A DNA stretch of 64,000 bases. Origin: Sipunculus nudus (Eukaryota; Annelida; Sipuncula; Golfingiida; Sipunculidae). Positions 1 to 12,449 of the stretch are shown piece by piece. Where the stretch lies: the NCBI GenBank assembly GCA_026874595.1, contig CM049313.1, positions 44,422,659-44,486,658 on the forward strand, written 5' to 3'. The notes under the pieces were generated by a model. The model saw nothing but the letters and a program-made list of their open reading frames with translations, did no database searches and was not told where the DNA came from. Positions within the stretch are counted from its first letter, which is position 1. Each line of letters opens with the position of its first letter. Made by a program: the position numbers and the translations under genes.

Positions 1-1110
1 AATGGAATATAAATGGGCCATTGCAATATCCTAGAGTTATCTTCTGGCTGTTTATTTGTGCGTTTGGTAAATGTGTTTATGGCTCTCGCTTTGCAACATA
101 TACTGTGCCGTTCTGTACAAAATCAAGCCACATTCAGACCCTAGCATTTAATATTTTCACTGAGCTTTCAGAGATCTAACTGTGAAATCAAGTGAAAGGT
201 ATGTGTATACTTAAATATTCTGAAACTTTTCGATATTGAGTATGGCACCTGCTTTTTGTCCAGCGTCAGTCTGTACTTTGAAGACTGTTTTCATGACCTT
301 ACCCGTGCGATTCCTAAAATATGGACAGAGAAGTTCAGTGGATACGACATTATGATATACATACTAATATACAACCCTATATGAATGAAGTCAGGCAACA
401 AGAATAAATAAGACTAAATACGATAAATATGTAATAATGGAAAACTATATTAAATATGGTAAAAGAATACCTACAGGCGTTCTATCTCGTCTCTTTGTTC
501 ACGAGTGAATCTCATGTCCATGTCCACTTTGACGGACCTGTCGCTATCGAAAACGTCAATCACGTGACCTGTGGCCAAACGCAATAGAAACCTGATACCT
601 GCTGCCTGGCAGTCGGCGGCTGTTTTGGGCTTCTTGCATATTATCAGGCCAACTTATTACACGCAACTGTTGCTTTGAGTGATCGAAGCGGTCAGGAAAT
701 TACCAAATGTAGGTATCACGTGACCCACTCATAAAGGTCAAGTCTTTACATGCATGGGCGTAGAGTCCTTCAAGTGAGTCACGATCATAAACAGATTAAT
801 ACAAATACAATATTTTAATAAAGCATAGGCGCAATTTGTTGTGGGCCAAGGTGAAAAAGTCACCTTTTCAACCAGCGTGGAAATGCCATAAAATATCCCC
901 CCCCCCAACCCCCCTTTACACACAAACACATATTTTGGGAATTACAAAGATCATCATTCTGTCATAAAAGTATGATCTCATTTAAACACATGAAAAAAGA
1001 TAGGGTATTTACAATAACGTGTCATAGTGTTACAAAGTTCGTCAATAGCAACAGAAAATCCCCCTTGATCTTTAAAGAGCAATGAAACTAACCGCATTAC
1101 GAACATCAGG
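1..1110. other. Unassigned non-coding sequence
   Basis: No exon or recognisable element. The open frame of 63 codons at 738-929 (- strand) encodes a low-complexity glycine-rich start that comes from a C run at about 899-913 and is not credible coding. Confidence 0.5.
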
Positions 1111-1111
1111 C

Positions 1112-1830
1112 ATGTTGGTTTAGGGGCAGAGCACACGACTCAAAGCCGGGAGATCGTGACTTCATATATCTCACGGCTCCTGCAAAGTGTCAGCACTGGG
1201 CAGGGTTTTTTATTATAGAAGGCTGTACCTTAAAGCCTTGTCACAGCGACGAGTGCGTCTTGGGGGGGGGGGGGGGGGGAGGCTCTACCGTGTTATAATC
1301 AAACAAATTTGATGATTACACACCCAGGATCCGCACGTGCGGTAGACACCGGTCCTGGGTGACACCAGGATATTAAATGAAAAGGAGCGAGTGCCGCCGT
1401 CCTGCCACTCAGCCAAAAACCGAATGGATTTTTTATATGTACCTTCTAAGGTAAGGATTCACGTCAGTCATTGTAAAAAAATTAGGTCAGTTACCTCCTC
1501 AGTAATTAACAACATTGCTACATATGTAATTAACAAGTAAAACTAGTATATAAATAAACCATATATTAAGTTCTATTTAATCACATGCTTAAAATTTCTG
1601 AGCATCGGACATCGTCAGTTCGAATCTCGGTAAAGCAACGGTGATTATTTTTCACGGTCGGCCCACATCCATGGTGAGAACCCTTTAGGTTTAATGCGAA
1701 GGGTGTACTCAACTGTCACGTATCACTCACAAACGATACTGAATGCGAACCCAGAAGCCGCAGGTTTGGTAGCTACCGGTCGAGGATGCCACCAGGACAT
1801 ATCTTAGAAACCGCCCTGTCAAGTCATTAC
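1112..1830. mobile_element. Decayed SINE-like / tRNA-like fragments
   Basis: A tRNA-like stretch begins near 1112 (GGTTTAGGGGCAGAGC resembles an A box region). A B-box-like motif AGTTCGAATCTCGG lies at about 1617-1630. Two similar tails, each with ACCGGTC followed by a CACCAGGA motif, occur at 1340-1375 and 1775-1800, as if two related elements lie in tandem. A G18 homopolymer is at 1262-1279. Assignment to a tRNA-derived SINE family is inference; boundaries are approximate. Confidence 0.3.
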
Positions 1831-2485
1831 AAACCGATACAGAATTTTGCAGATGTATATACAGGTTAGAACCGTAAAGATAAAGTTGTTGACAATTAAG
1901 TTAATGTAAGCATTTAAATGGAGGTTATTATCTCTACAAACAAAAATAAAAGATGAATAAAAATATATAAGAATGCAATACCATACTGTGGGGCAACAAT
2001 GCATGTTGAAAGGTAAACTGCTGTAAATTGTACTGGTAATAAAAATTTAAAATGGCTTGTGTTTGTTAGTTTATACGTATATTTCACAGCAATTTCCGTG
2101 TCATGTTTAACTAGAGTATTTATTTTATTCTTTACAGGCTACCAATATAGCCACTTTACATCGACTTAAAAGTTTCTGCTGGCCAGACTATCTGGGGAAT
2201 TATTGAATCATTGGGATTGACACGCTGAAAATAGTACGATTAAAAGCAATTATCGGAAACCGTCTACAATGAAGGGCAGTTTTTTTTTCGATATATGGCC
2301 CCAAATCCTTCCCTTTTGGTCGGGTCATTTTTATTTAACTCGAGGTGACTGTTCTGATGACACAAGTTATAATCATTTAATGAAAGTTTGGAAATTCCGA
2401 TTCCGCTGACTTTCCATTGCGTGTTATTAATAATTGAGAACCCTCCAATTAAGGACACTTTTGGGGCTTAGAAATAAGACTTATA
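1831..2485. other. Unassigned non-coding sequence
   Basis: AT-rich, with no open frame of interest on either strand and no tandem structure seen. Confidence 0.4.
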
Positions 2486-2524
2486 GAGATGCTGCTATTT
2501 TTAAGGGGTTATATAAAGGAAGTG

Positions 2525-2745
2525 GCTAAACAGACGGCAGGGTTCCGTACTCCTGTACCACATGTACTCCCTTCTCCTCCCGCACAGAAGCTGAAGGGGG
2601 GGGGGGGGGGATGGTCCGAATCCCAAAAAAATTGCGGCCTGGAACACCCCTTTTCCGGAACTGTGGACCATTTTTTTAGGTTTTTCAATTTCCGTGTCAT
2701 GGGTTGGACCCCCCTTTTCCTTAATCCTATATCCACCCCTGTCCG
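2525..2745. mobile_element. Decayed MITE-like element with G/C runs
   Basis: Contains a long G run (about 2595-2610) and ends with TATCCACCCCTGTCC. It resembles the better preserved element at 9627-9849 in the order of its features: GC-rich homopolymer, a GGACC(A/T)TTTTTTAGG segment, then a TCCACCCCTG end. The overlapping open frames on both strands here (2489-2845 +, 2509-3135 -) are treated as chance. Confidence 0.4.
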
Positions 2746-4389
2746 ACACATGCTATTAACAAATATAGCCCAAGATTGTTGTAAGCGTCGCTGCTTGACA
2801 ATTTCTAGTCTCAACGTATTCAGTCCTCCATATGCATGCAAATAATTCGGACATAATCTAAATCCAGTGGAGAGAAACATGCCTTGAGTATATAAGATGT
2901 AGGCCTTACTGAATGTATATCTATATTTATTGCGTGCAAACGTGAAAACGATATAATTATCGCGATAGAATGAGATAATATCGCATGGTACGAGATAAAA
3001 ATGCGTGGCTACGAGATAAAAAGATATTTTCTTTGTTCTATATGAGCCAGGTTGAAGCCTGTGATCGCCCGGTGCACTGCTTTTAACACTCGTTAATAGG
3101 AGAAAGCCAACGGTTTTAAGGCAAAATTTAGGCAAGTATTAATTTATATCGATTAGGAGACGCTATTTTCGTGTTAATTAAACATGTATTATTGATGACT
3201 GGGATCTTTAAGTTATAAACATATAAATGTAAAATCATTACTTTAAATTTTGCCCAATTTCAACCATGACAATTTATTTTTCTGTGAGCACTGTTGAATT
3301 AATTTTCATATAACTCACAGATAATGTTTTAAGCTTTTATAATCTGAAATTTGAAAGCCATTATAAAAAAATACGTTATTTTTAGTTTTGGAATATCAAG
3401 TCAAGTACTGTTTAGATAGGGGTGCATTGAGTGTAATTTGTAATTTGAATGGATTGCTGTAGCAGAAAAAAAAATCCTGAAATTTGAAGCAATTGATCAA
3501 AACATCAGCTTTTTTCCAGGTTTTATAAGACTATGGCCACACCCCCAGGGGCTAATTATGTTATTTTCTTGGGCAGCTAGCCGACTGTATTCTAGGCTGC
3601 AGTAACAACCACAAAGAGCTGCCCCCCCCCCCCCCTCTCTCTTTCTTTCTCTCTCTCTCTCTCTCTCTCTCTCCCTCTCTTCTACGACTCTCTTAAGTTA
3701 ATTCTCTGAGTTAAAGGCCCCGATTAACTTTAAATTCATGAATTACGATCAATGAAATTTGCTTAGCCATTTTTAATAACCTTAAAATAATAACCATACC
3801 ATTTCATGGTTAGACAAGGAATAAAAGTTTAAAACATCTGTTCAACCAAAGGAAGTTATTCAGTTCTTCTATATTTATTCGTTCAAAACTTGACAAAAGT
3901 AATTAAAGAGGTTTTAAGGGGAAATCTAGGAGAAATAAAAAATCCAATTTTATGATACCAGCAAAATATACTTCCTTTATATATTCCCCAAAAGACAATA
4001 ATGAAAATGTGACTCCGAAATTTAAACAATACACTGTCGGTTGTGTGTTAGTAATGGTTATTATTACATTTAAGAAAAGATGATTCATCAAGATTTTTTT
4101 TTAATTTCTTAATTCACGTATTCCATTATTTTTATCAAAAATCATAAACATGAGAACTTCCAGTCTGCTAGTCTGATCTCATCATGCGCAAAAAGCACAA
4201 ATTCTTAATTATCTCAAGAAAGCTTGCATGGATTGATAAAAAAAAATCAAGTTCATCGAAGATCTTTGATGGCATATTCATGTACCAGAAACTGGTGGCG
4301 CCACCTGTTATCCTTGTTCCTTTTTTTTTTTTTTGGGGGGGGGGGGTATTTTATTACCCCCCATAATTGCCACTTGACAGTCCTGTGAG
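2746..4389. other. Unassigned non-coding sequence
   Basis: AT-rich. A short series of ACGAGATAAAA motifs sits at 2940-3030, akin to the GTACGAGATAA motif in the 21-bp repeats at 18.6 kb. A poly-T then poly-G run is at about 4320-4346. No coding exon seen. Confidence 0.4.
3622..3680. repeat. C-run followed by (CT)n microsatellite
   Basis: A run of C is followed directly by CT dinucleotide repeats with a few TTTC interruptions. Confidence 0.9.
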
Positions 4390-4950
4390 CATTATAAGTC
4401 AAAATTTAATATATAGCTTTCTTTCATATTATGCACATGCATAGATATGAGACAAAAATGAAGTCTAAACATCAGGGTCATGAACTTTACACCTGTGGCC
4501 TTGACATTGAATATAACCATATTTGGTGAAAAAAAACAAGCAAAAACGTTGCTTCTCAAGTGGATAGATGTATCTGTCTGTAAATCAAAATGAAAAATAT
4601 CAGATGATAAATTGTCGAAAGAGTAAGAACACCTGTGACCTTGACCGTCACCTTCAAGGTCAAATCTGCCGATATATATGATTTTTAACTCCATAACCTT
4701 TCAAGTAACATATCTTTTTACTTCCAGATATGTGACAACCAGAATGTTTACACCAAGATGTCAGACATGTTTGAATATTAGTGACCTTGATCCTGCTTTT
4801 TAAGGATAAAAGTTGAGCATTTTTTTTCTCCAAATTTGATATCAGAATTGTCTAGGGCAAGATCTCATTTGTGACCTTGACCTTGGTGGCCTTTGCCTTA
4901 TCAGGTGTCAGTATATGCTTCTGAAGAAGGGGGCCTATTTTAGGATGGAG
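4390..4950. repeat. Diverged repeat rich in TGACCTTGA motifs
   Basis: Repeated GTGACCTTGACC and TTCAAGGTCAAATCTGCCGA segments at about 4490, 4630, 4780 and 4870, with AT-rich sequence between. The same family forms a cleaner array at 20.34-21.09 kb. Each copy carries the half-site AGGTCA, often with the extension TCA used by NR5A/ERR-type nuclear receptors. Function is unknown; it is probably a dispersed repeat family. Confidence 0.6.
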
Positions 4951-5565
4951 TATGCCATTATTGTCTAGGGATCCTATGGCGCTTCAATTGCCAAAAAATT
5001 TCTAGTTGGATTATTGAACTTAACTTCGTGATTTTATCTGAACTTTATTATGGGATGAAAACAGTAAATATTTTATAATTTTCTCCCAGTTACATTAATT
5101 TCTCTATGAGCATGTCTGGCGTTAACTCTGTTATCAGATTGAACATTCACTGTTTGGCGATGGTGGGCGATGTTGATACTGTTCGTAAGCATTTAACATT
5201 GTTATCTAGTGTTGCTATGTGTGCGCAGTTCAGGAACTGACCGTTAAAGTTGTGAAAAACCAGACTCCATGTTTGTTAAGCACATTAATATATAACCATG
5301 AGGGATGCACTCAAACAATGCTTCCTCAGTCAATTTCAGCTGATAAGTAAATGAAATATGGTTTCTAAAATTGTTATTTTTAAAGTTAATTTAGGGAATA
5401 CATTTTCCGATTTGTGTTTACTCGTGCCTTGCGGTTACGTATTAGGGCTTTCCATCGGAAGAAAAATGTAAAGCTTAGGCCAAATTTTATAAAAGTCACA
5501 TGGGATTTTGGAGCATTCCAAAGGGAGGGACCTCTGTAATATTTTGAAAAGTTGTGTGAGATTTT
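4951..5565. other. Unassigned non-coding sequence
   Basis: No coding exon, tandem repeat or transposon end recognised. Confidence 0.4.
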
Positions 5566-5828
5566 TCATATCGTATCATTATAATGCTTAGATATCGTGT
5601 CATTTTAATGCTCAGATACCGTATCATTATAACGCATAGATATCAAATCATTAAAATGCTTGGATATCGAGTCATTATAATGCTCAGATATCATGTCGCA
5701 ACATTATAATGCTCAAATATCGTATCAATATAATGCTTAGATATTGTGTTATTATAATGCTTAGATATGTCGATTTCCTAACATTATAATCCTAAGATAT
5801 CGTTTCATTATAATGCTTAGATATCGAG
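5566..5828. repeat. 24-bp minisatellite, about 10 copies
   Basis: Degenerate tandem copies built on ATCGTGTCATTATAATGCTT followed by AGAT. Copies differ by point changes, and two longer variants hold extra bases near 5695 and 5770. It abuts the unrelated 34-bp array directly. Confidence 0.9.
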
Positions 5829-6560
5829 TGGTCAGTGACTGCAGGTAAGATATGGTCTGCGATGGTCAGTGACTGCTGAAAGGAGGTGGTCTGTGATGGT
5901 CAGTGACTGCAGGTAAGATATGGTCTGCGATGGTCAGTGACTGCTGAAAGGAGGTGGTCTGTGATGGTCAGTGACTGACTGTCAGAGTTGGTCTGTAGTG
6001 GTCAGTGACTGCTGATAGTAGGTGGTCTGCGATGGTCAGTGACTGTCGGTAGGAGGTGGTCTGCGATGGTCAGTGACTGCTGATAGGAAGTGGTCTGCGA
6101 TGGTCCGTTACTCCTGATAGGAGGTGGTCTGCGAAGGTCAGTGACTGCTGATAGGAGGTGGTCTGCCATGGTCATTGACTGACTGTCAGAGGTGGTATGA
6201 AGTGGTTAGTGACTGCTGTTAGGAGGTGGTCTGCGATGGTCAGTGACTGCTGATAGGAGGTGGTCTGCCATGGTCATTGACTGACTGTCAGAGGTGGTAT
6301 GAAGTGGTCAGTGACTGCTGTTAGGAGGTGGTCTGCGATGGTCAGTGACTGCTGATAGGAGGTGGTCTGCGATGGTCAGTGACTGTCGGTCGGAGATGGT
6401 CTGCGATGGTCAGTGACTGCTGATAGGAAGTGGTCTGCGATGGTCAGTGACTGTCGGTCGGAGGTGGTCTGCGATTGTCAGTGACTGCTGATAGGAAGTA
6501 GTCTGCGATGGTCAGTGATTGCTGATAGGAGGTGGTCTAGGATGGTCAGGATGTCGGTAG
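5829..6560. repeat. 34-bp minisatellite, about 21 copies
   Basis: Tandem copies with core GGTCAGTGACTG, then CTGATAGGAGGTGGTCTGCG. Variants replace the middle (CTGTCGGTAGGAGG, ACTGTCAGAGG), and stretches of identical variant order recur (for example 6155-6240 and 6260-6330), a sign of duplication of multi-unit blocks. No open frame crosses it. Confidence 0.95.
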
Positions 6561-7101
6561 GTGGTGGTTCTTGAAAGCCCTGACGTACATCGCAGTGACC
6601 TTATTTCAGGTTTCAAAGGAGATTTTCTAAGGACGACCCTGGATGTTAAGTAAGAAAATTAAAGGGCTAAAAGCTTGGATTTGTGACCTGTTAACGGACG
6701 AACAGATTTACGGACGACGGAAAAAGAGTCTATACAGCATGCTTTAAATATGTGATATGTTTATCTTGTTAGGTCAGCTATTGATAAAACCTTGATGTCT
6801 AGGGCGGAGGTTTTGAGTGATGACTAGTATACATTGTGTGACAATCATGTTATTAGCACAAATGCATGGTTTCCGTTTATTAATAAGGAAAATACGCATC
6901 ATATGTATGAAAATATACGCCTGTGTCCCTATTTTATGATAAGGAATTTGTATTGACAATAGTTAATGAAACAAATATGCAAATAATTACTCGCAGCTTT
7001 TACATAGCGGATAATCTGTCAATGCATGGCAGACCTTAATCACAAAGCAAAATTTATTTCTGGGCCTAAATATCCCACACTTCCTTAAAAAAAACACGCT
7101 A

Positions 7102-7105
<4 letters not shown>
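6561..7105. other. Unassigned non-coding sequence
   Basis: No exon or repeat recognised. Confidence 0.4.
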
Positions 7106-7186
<81 letters not shown>

Positions 7187-7202
7187 GAGTGTGTGTGTGT
7201 GT
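7106..7202. repeat. (TA)n microsatellite with short (TG)n tail
   Basis: About 70 bases of uninterrupted TA, then a slightly broken TA stretch and a TG run. Confidence 0.95.
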
Positions 7203-7221
7203 ATAATTATGGTATAGCCGT

Positions 7222-7347
7222 GTTTTAGTCTGTAGTCAAAGTGTAGGTAGACTACATAATTTATTGTTTTTTATAGATTAAATAAACAAACTAGTCTATC
7301 GTAAAGGCGTCACTCTTACTCTTTGCCTACACTTCGACTACAAACTA
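7222..7347. mobile_element. Short inverted-repeat (foldback) element
   Basis: TAGTCTGTAGTCAAAGTGTA near the left end is matched in inverted orientation by CCTACACTTCGACTACAAAC at the right end, with a spacer of about 75 bases. The arms pair over about 25 bases with few mismatches. It could be a small foldback transposon relic or a hairpin RNA; no target duplication was identified. Confidence 0.5.
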
Positions 7348-7376
7348 TAGAAGTCAAGATCAAGTTCGAGTTCATA

Positions 7377-7380
<4 letters not shown>

Positions 7381-7425
<45 letters not shown>
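7381..7425. repeat. (AG)n microsatellite
   Basis: Uninterrupted AG dinucleotides. Confidence 0.97.
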
Positions 7426-7427
<2 letters not shown>

Positions 7428-8520
7428 TGTTGGGAGTGCTTTTATCAACTAGCGCACAGTTTTGTCCATTGCCTGCCGGATTGTTATTTTCCATATATAT
7501 TATTTTGCATATTTCTACCACCTTATGTGGGGTCAAAATATCTTGTTTTCCATTAAGAGAAAAAACGCAGAATTAGCTTCAGAGAAATAAATCTGGTCTA
7601 GCTCAAGAACCTCTCAGAAAAATTGATTTGAACTCGTTCTCACCTGTCCATTGTTCGATTGATCGTCTAATTTGTTTGTGCCTAAATGTATAGGGAATAC
7701 TTTTATGAACTGAAATTTGGTAGATGATTCATTTAGGCTTAAGACGAATGTTTAGGGTTCTAACTGGATTCCATCATGATTTGATTTGAGACACTGGGAA
7801 CCTGGCAACTTAACCATTGCCGTTCATCGCTTCCTCAGTCTTCAGTTTGTTCATGGTTTAATATTAAAGGGACATAAATATGATTACCAATTTAACATTA
7901 CTATTCCCCGGTAGATATTAAAAAAAGAGGGCTTTCGTATTTCTTTTTATCCATGGCTTTAGCCTATACATTAAATGAATAGGATATATACACTTTTTCT
8001 GTGATGAATACTTCCTGATAACCGACATATATTTCTAGTAATGGATAAACTAAGATAGATGCAGCGCACGTACACAGTTTTACTTTCCCTTTAGTATTTG
8101 TTTGCATGATGGCTGAATTTTTTAAGAAGTAGGAGTGTTCTAATCATAAAATTAGCAACGAAAAGGTTATATATTTAGATTATCTAAGTCATCCTAGACA
8201 ATTGCTGCTTAAATCATGTAATGTATAACCACCTTCCGATAAAAAGTGTAATATTTACAGATTTCCAAAATGTATATAAGGGCACTGTCCTGGCATTACA
8301 CTTATGTAACCTCCGGTTGGAAGACAGTAGCGTGACAGATAAAGCCACAGTAACAGCAGCTAAAGCAGGTGCTGTTACTAAGCAACATGCGTTTCGAAAA
8401 GAATTTAGTTTTTCTCTTTCTGGTACTGGTAGGTACATTTTGGTTTTGTATAATTTTTTTTCTTTATTGAAGCGCTTGCTTTTTTTTAACGATTTTACGT
8501 TTCTTTTCATTTCGTAACTA

Positions 8521-8572
<52 letters not shown>

Positions 8573-9626
8573 GTATATATATATTTATATATATATATAT
8601 AAATCATATAATTTTATATTGCCATATCTGTCCTTTTGGGGAAGCTGACAGATTGTTTTGTCATTGATATTGATATATTTGACAAAAACATTAGACAACA
8701 ATTCTAGACATATAATGTTAAATCTTACTTTAATCCTTTCAACTAGTTTTTGGTTATAATATGTAAAAAAATGTTTAAGAGTGGATTTTCGATGCCGGTA
8801 AAATGAAAATAAGGGTAGTAGGAAACATTTAGCAATTATCAATTCTAAACTTAGCCATGAATACTCGACACAGTAGGCATTTATATTGAGCTCGTAAGCC
8901 CGAGTCGTAGGCGTGATACAAGCCGTACGAGGGAACGCACGGCAACGGTCATGCATTTTGTTGCATTGATGTTTTTGGTATACATTCTTAACATAAGGCT
9001 TTGAATAAAACAATAACACAAAAGAATACATGTTTATTCATAAACCAAACTGAAAATCGATCTCTATGGTAACGAGTCATTTCCAGTATCGCGTACAAGT
9101 CGTACAAGAAAGGTTCGCGGGTTCTCGATCTCTTGTCGGGACAATTTAAACATGTCTCGAACCCGTCGCATATTCCTCTAAAGCTAGTTTCCGTGTGTCA
9201 ATAAGTGCAAGATATTTGAGGCAACTTTATGAAGGGTTCGCGAATTATGAAACTTTATTGTGACTTATTGGGGACAAAATTGAGATTCAGTCGCAAGGCA
9301 ACTTTGTCGCAGTTTTGTCAATAATGCAACAGTAGCACGACATGTATGCTCCAAGCGAACTCTGGCCGAAATTTCCCTGACAAATTTGTTAGATAAAAAT
9401 TAATTTACTGGAAAGGTAATTTCAATTTTTCCCTATCAACTTTGTCATTTTTGGTAAACCTTCAAGCCACCAAAGGTTGGGCTCACGTGTAGCGTAATTT
9501 CCTCTGTTCTGACTGTACGTTTAAATCTACTTGCATGACACGCAGTCTATGCTGATTTGTACTAAAATAGTAACCCCATCAGACTGGTCATAGCTTACCT
9601 TGAGAACTATGGTAAGATAGCGGTTA
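7426..9626. other. Unassigned non-coding sequence with (TA)n
   Basis: Contains a (TA)n tract at 8520-8602. Two opposite-strand open frames of 98 codons overlap almost completely at 8214-8517 and resemble nothing known; a 148-codon frame at 8585-9031 (-) ends in the microsatellite. I see no convincing exon. Confidence 0.4.
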
Positions 9627-9849
9627 CAGGAGCGGATCCAGAGGGAGGGTCCAGGGGGTCCGCCCCCCCCCCCCCCACTTTCAAGCCGCGGCAACACTTC
9701 TTGGGTTTCAAAACAATTTTTGCGACCTGGACCCCCCCCCCCCCCACTTTTCGGATACGTGGACCTTTTTTAGGGTTTTTTAGTTTTTTTTTTCATATGT
9801 ACTCTAGGCTTTGGACCTATCCTTTTTCTAAATCCTGGATCCACCCCTG
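9627..9849. mobile_element. MITE with terminal inverted repeats
   Basis: Left end CAGGAGCGGATCCAG and right end CTGGATCCACCCCTG are inverted repeats. The dinucleotide TA flanks both ends (9625-9626 and 9850-9851), as expected for a TA target duplication. The interior has long C runs. It is non-autonomous, about 223 bp, with no coding capacity. The superfamily is not assigned. Confidence 0.7.
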
Positions 9850-9851
9850 TA

Positions 9852-11311
9852 AAACGCTCTGCGAGATCCCCGGAAGATCCTTTGAGAAAACTAGACATTC
9901 GACGTAAGTTTCATAGAGATGACACTATGATATTTATGCCGAAAAAATATGGTATTCATCATATATCAAAGATGTTTTTATCGAAAGCATAATATAAAAT
10001 ACACTTCGGCAATATTTTAAGTTTACACATCGTTTCATGAGCACTGATTAGTGGTGATATGTTGCAAAAAAAAAATCGTGCCCCTTGTTCTCCCCAAGTT
10101 ATCTCTTAGCCGGCAGCCTCTGAGGTAAACTTGTCACAATGTATCACTGTTAGTACAGTCATTATGTAATATAACCTCACACAAATTGCAACAAAAGCTA
10201 TCCCATTTGTTTTGAACCCCAGTAGGTATATCTTTATGAGCATGTGATATTCTCCTCGGGAAAGTAGTAAAGGCTTACCTTCTAGCGTAAATCACTCTCA
10301 AAACGCTAAAGTGTGGGAGAAATTAATATCTGAGCGTATCATTGATATAAATGTTGTGCGCCGAGCCAATAAAACGTGGTCAACAAATGGTGTTGTGTCT
10401 TACATGGCCGGTAATGTTTATCTCAAACATAACCAAACACGTCATTGCACACGCCACAGTCATCCTGCAATGTTGGTCTAACCGCATACTAAAACAATTG
10501 AAAATGACGAAACAGCAGTTCGAAACGGCGACATATCTGAACAAGTTTAAGCGGCTAATCAGATTGCCACATACGGTTCCATTTTTAACGGGTAGGATGT
10601 ATCATGTCGACAAATATTTCAGATACTTGGTTTACTAGATTATATACAGACAACATAAGATGAAATATAATGCACGGGATGGGTACAACTGATTCTTGAT
10701 TGAACTGGAGAGTAGGCCTTTAAAATTTGGGTATATCAAAATGGCCGACAGAAAGTCTAGAATCCATCAAGTTTAAATAATCAAGAAGGTATAACTATAT
10801 GTAAAACAACATTTTCAGGTTTTTTGGGGTCGCAGAATCCGATTCTGGTCTTTATTTGCTAATTTAAGGACTCCCGAGGCCCATATGTGGGAGTTAGAGT
10901 GGAAACGGTCTGAAGAATGGAGTGCGGTGGGGGTAGGGGTGGTAGCACGACCCAGTAGACATTTATATTTAACAGGTAACCCTAACTTGGTAATGTGCAG
11001 CTCTCAAAAATCCTTTTTCAGTGATATCGTAGTGATTCGATATTCAACAAACAAGCAGAGGTATTGACCGATATACTGGGTTAACACGGAATGTTTCTCG
11101 CACATGGTAGTTGTTGTTAGAAAGTGTACTAAAACAGCCACGATTGGTCTGGTTTATGTCAAGTGACGAGACGCCTGCTTCTGAAACTCTCCAACAGGTT
11201 TTTAGATGCAACTTTCAGACTTAACTGCAGCACCTTCAGATGCACGTGCAAAAAAGAATCACTTAGCATGCACCCTTGCTTGTTGAAACTGCGGGGGTTC
11301 AAGCAGCGTAT
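9852..11311. other. Unassigned non-coding sequence
   Basis: A 95-codon open frame at 10351-10638 (+) and a 60-codon frame at 10885-11067 (+) show no recognisable domain and no splice context. Nothing else seen. Confidence 0.4.
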
Positions 11312-11619
11312 AGGGTTGCCAGCGGTCAAGGAAAGTCAGGGAAAATATTATGTGTTCAAGGACGCGGAAAAGGCATGGAATTTCATAAAAAGTCATGGAA
11401 TTTTATGATGATTATGTTAGTAAGGGGAAAAGTCAGGGAATTTAAAATGGCTATGGCGACTATAGGGATTATCAGGCATGAAGGCTTTTTATCTAATGAG
11501 CCAGCATTCAATAATTTCATACTACATTTTCATTTTCCTTTCTATTAAAGTTGTGTTGTGTCTGTAGGTATAATCCCCTTTCCCTTTGATTTTTTCCTGA
11601 GTTGATTCCTGGCAACCCT
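11312..11619. mobile_element. Putative MITE with AGGGTTGCCAG termini
   Basis: AGGGTTGCCAG at the left end and its exact reverse complement CTGGCAACCCT at the right end. The interior has repeated GTCAGGGAA / GTCATGGAATTT phrases. No clear target-site duplication. The open frames at 11163-11408 and 11276-11548 cross its left boundary and are considered spurious. Confidence 0.55.
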
Positions 11620-11757
11620 GTTCGTAACTCACAACAGACACTTTGTGATAAGGATGGAAAAGACGACATCTAATTTAACATAAGACCATTATATATCTAC
11701 ATGAATTTATTGATATAGTTTTACAGATATCTCTTTTATTGTGTGCAACAGTCTTAA

Positions 11758-12449
11758 ATGTGTCTGTGTAGCGCTAGCATTGTCCGTCGCCATGGGTGAC
11801 GTGCGAGCTGGCTCGGCCCACGTGTAGGGTCTGACGTGTAGAAACACAGCGTTCTTTGTTCTAGTATGTTCTTTGGGCGTGTGTTTTATGTATTGTTCGG
11901 TTCTTTGGATTGTTCGTGAAATGGAAAGTTCTCGGCTTGAGGTGAAAAGTTATAAATAAGGGGCTGTGTTTAGAGAAGGAGGGAGGAGACAGAAATATTC
12001 CAGCCTTAACGGGGGAGTGTGAGTCCTATCCGATAATTGCAGCAGTTATAGATCTTCTTCGAATTTGTAACGGTTTTTATATAGTCTCCAGTTTGCCTTT
12101 GGGATCACCACCAGAACTTCACTTTAAGATTACGACAGATTGATTTTGTGATGAAATTTGACAATTATTCTCTGAGACGATTTATGTGAAATGTTTATCT
12201 GGATTATATGCTTTAAAGGACTTATTTAGCTGTGACAGTGGTGGTATCCAGGTACTGTACACTTTGTTTATCATACTGTGCAATTGTATTGATTTACTGT
12301 TATACTGTTGTTATACTGTGTAATTGTATTGATTTAGTGTTTTTAATGTTAGGGTTGTTTTAAGAATAAATTATAATTATTAGTTAACAAAAAAAAACAC
12401 TGACTTCTTTATTCATTCTCCTAAACATTTCACACTGCCGAGTGTTACA
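11758..12449 (+). mobile_element. LTR-like segment (possible solo LTR)
   Basis: Starts with a TGT sequence and ends in GAGTGTTACA. Inside, in the order expected of an LTR, are a TATA-like box (TTATAAATAAGG, about 11950) and a polyadenylation-like GAATAAATTATAA (about 12364). Base composition is less AT-rich than the flanks. I found no second LTR, primer-binding site, polypurine tract or target duplication, so a promoter and first exon of an unknown gene is an alternative. Confidence 0.35.

Noticed and set aside
1112-1180. A functional tRNA gene
   Set aside because: The A-box-like start is not followed by a foldable cloverleaf or a proper B box; a SINE relic fits better.
2489-3135. 118-codon (+) and 208-codon (-) overlapping frames
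   Set aside because: They share a transposon-like segment with a G run whose length sets the frame; no recognisable protein content.
8214-8517. Pair of fully overlapping 98-codon frames on opposite strands
   Set aside because: Mirror open frames in AT-rich DNA, with no domain and no splice signals of note.
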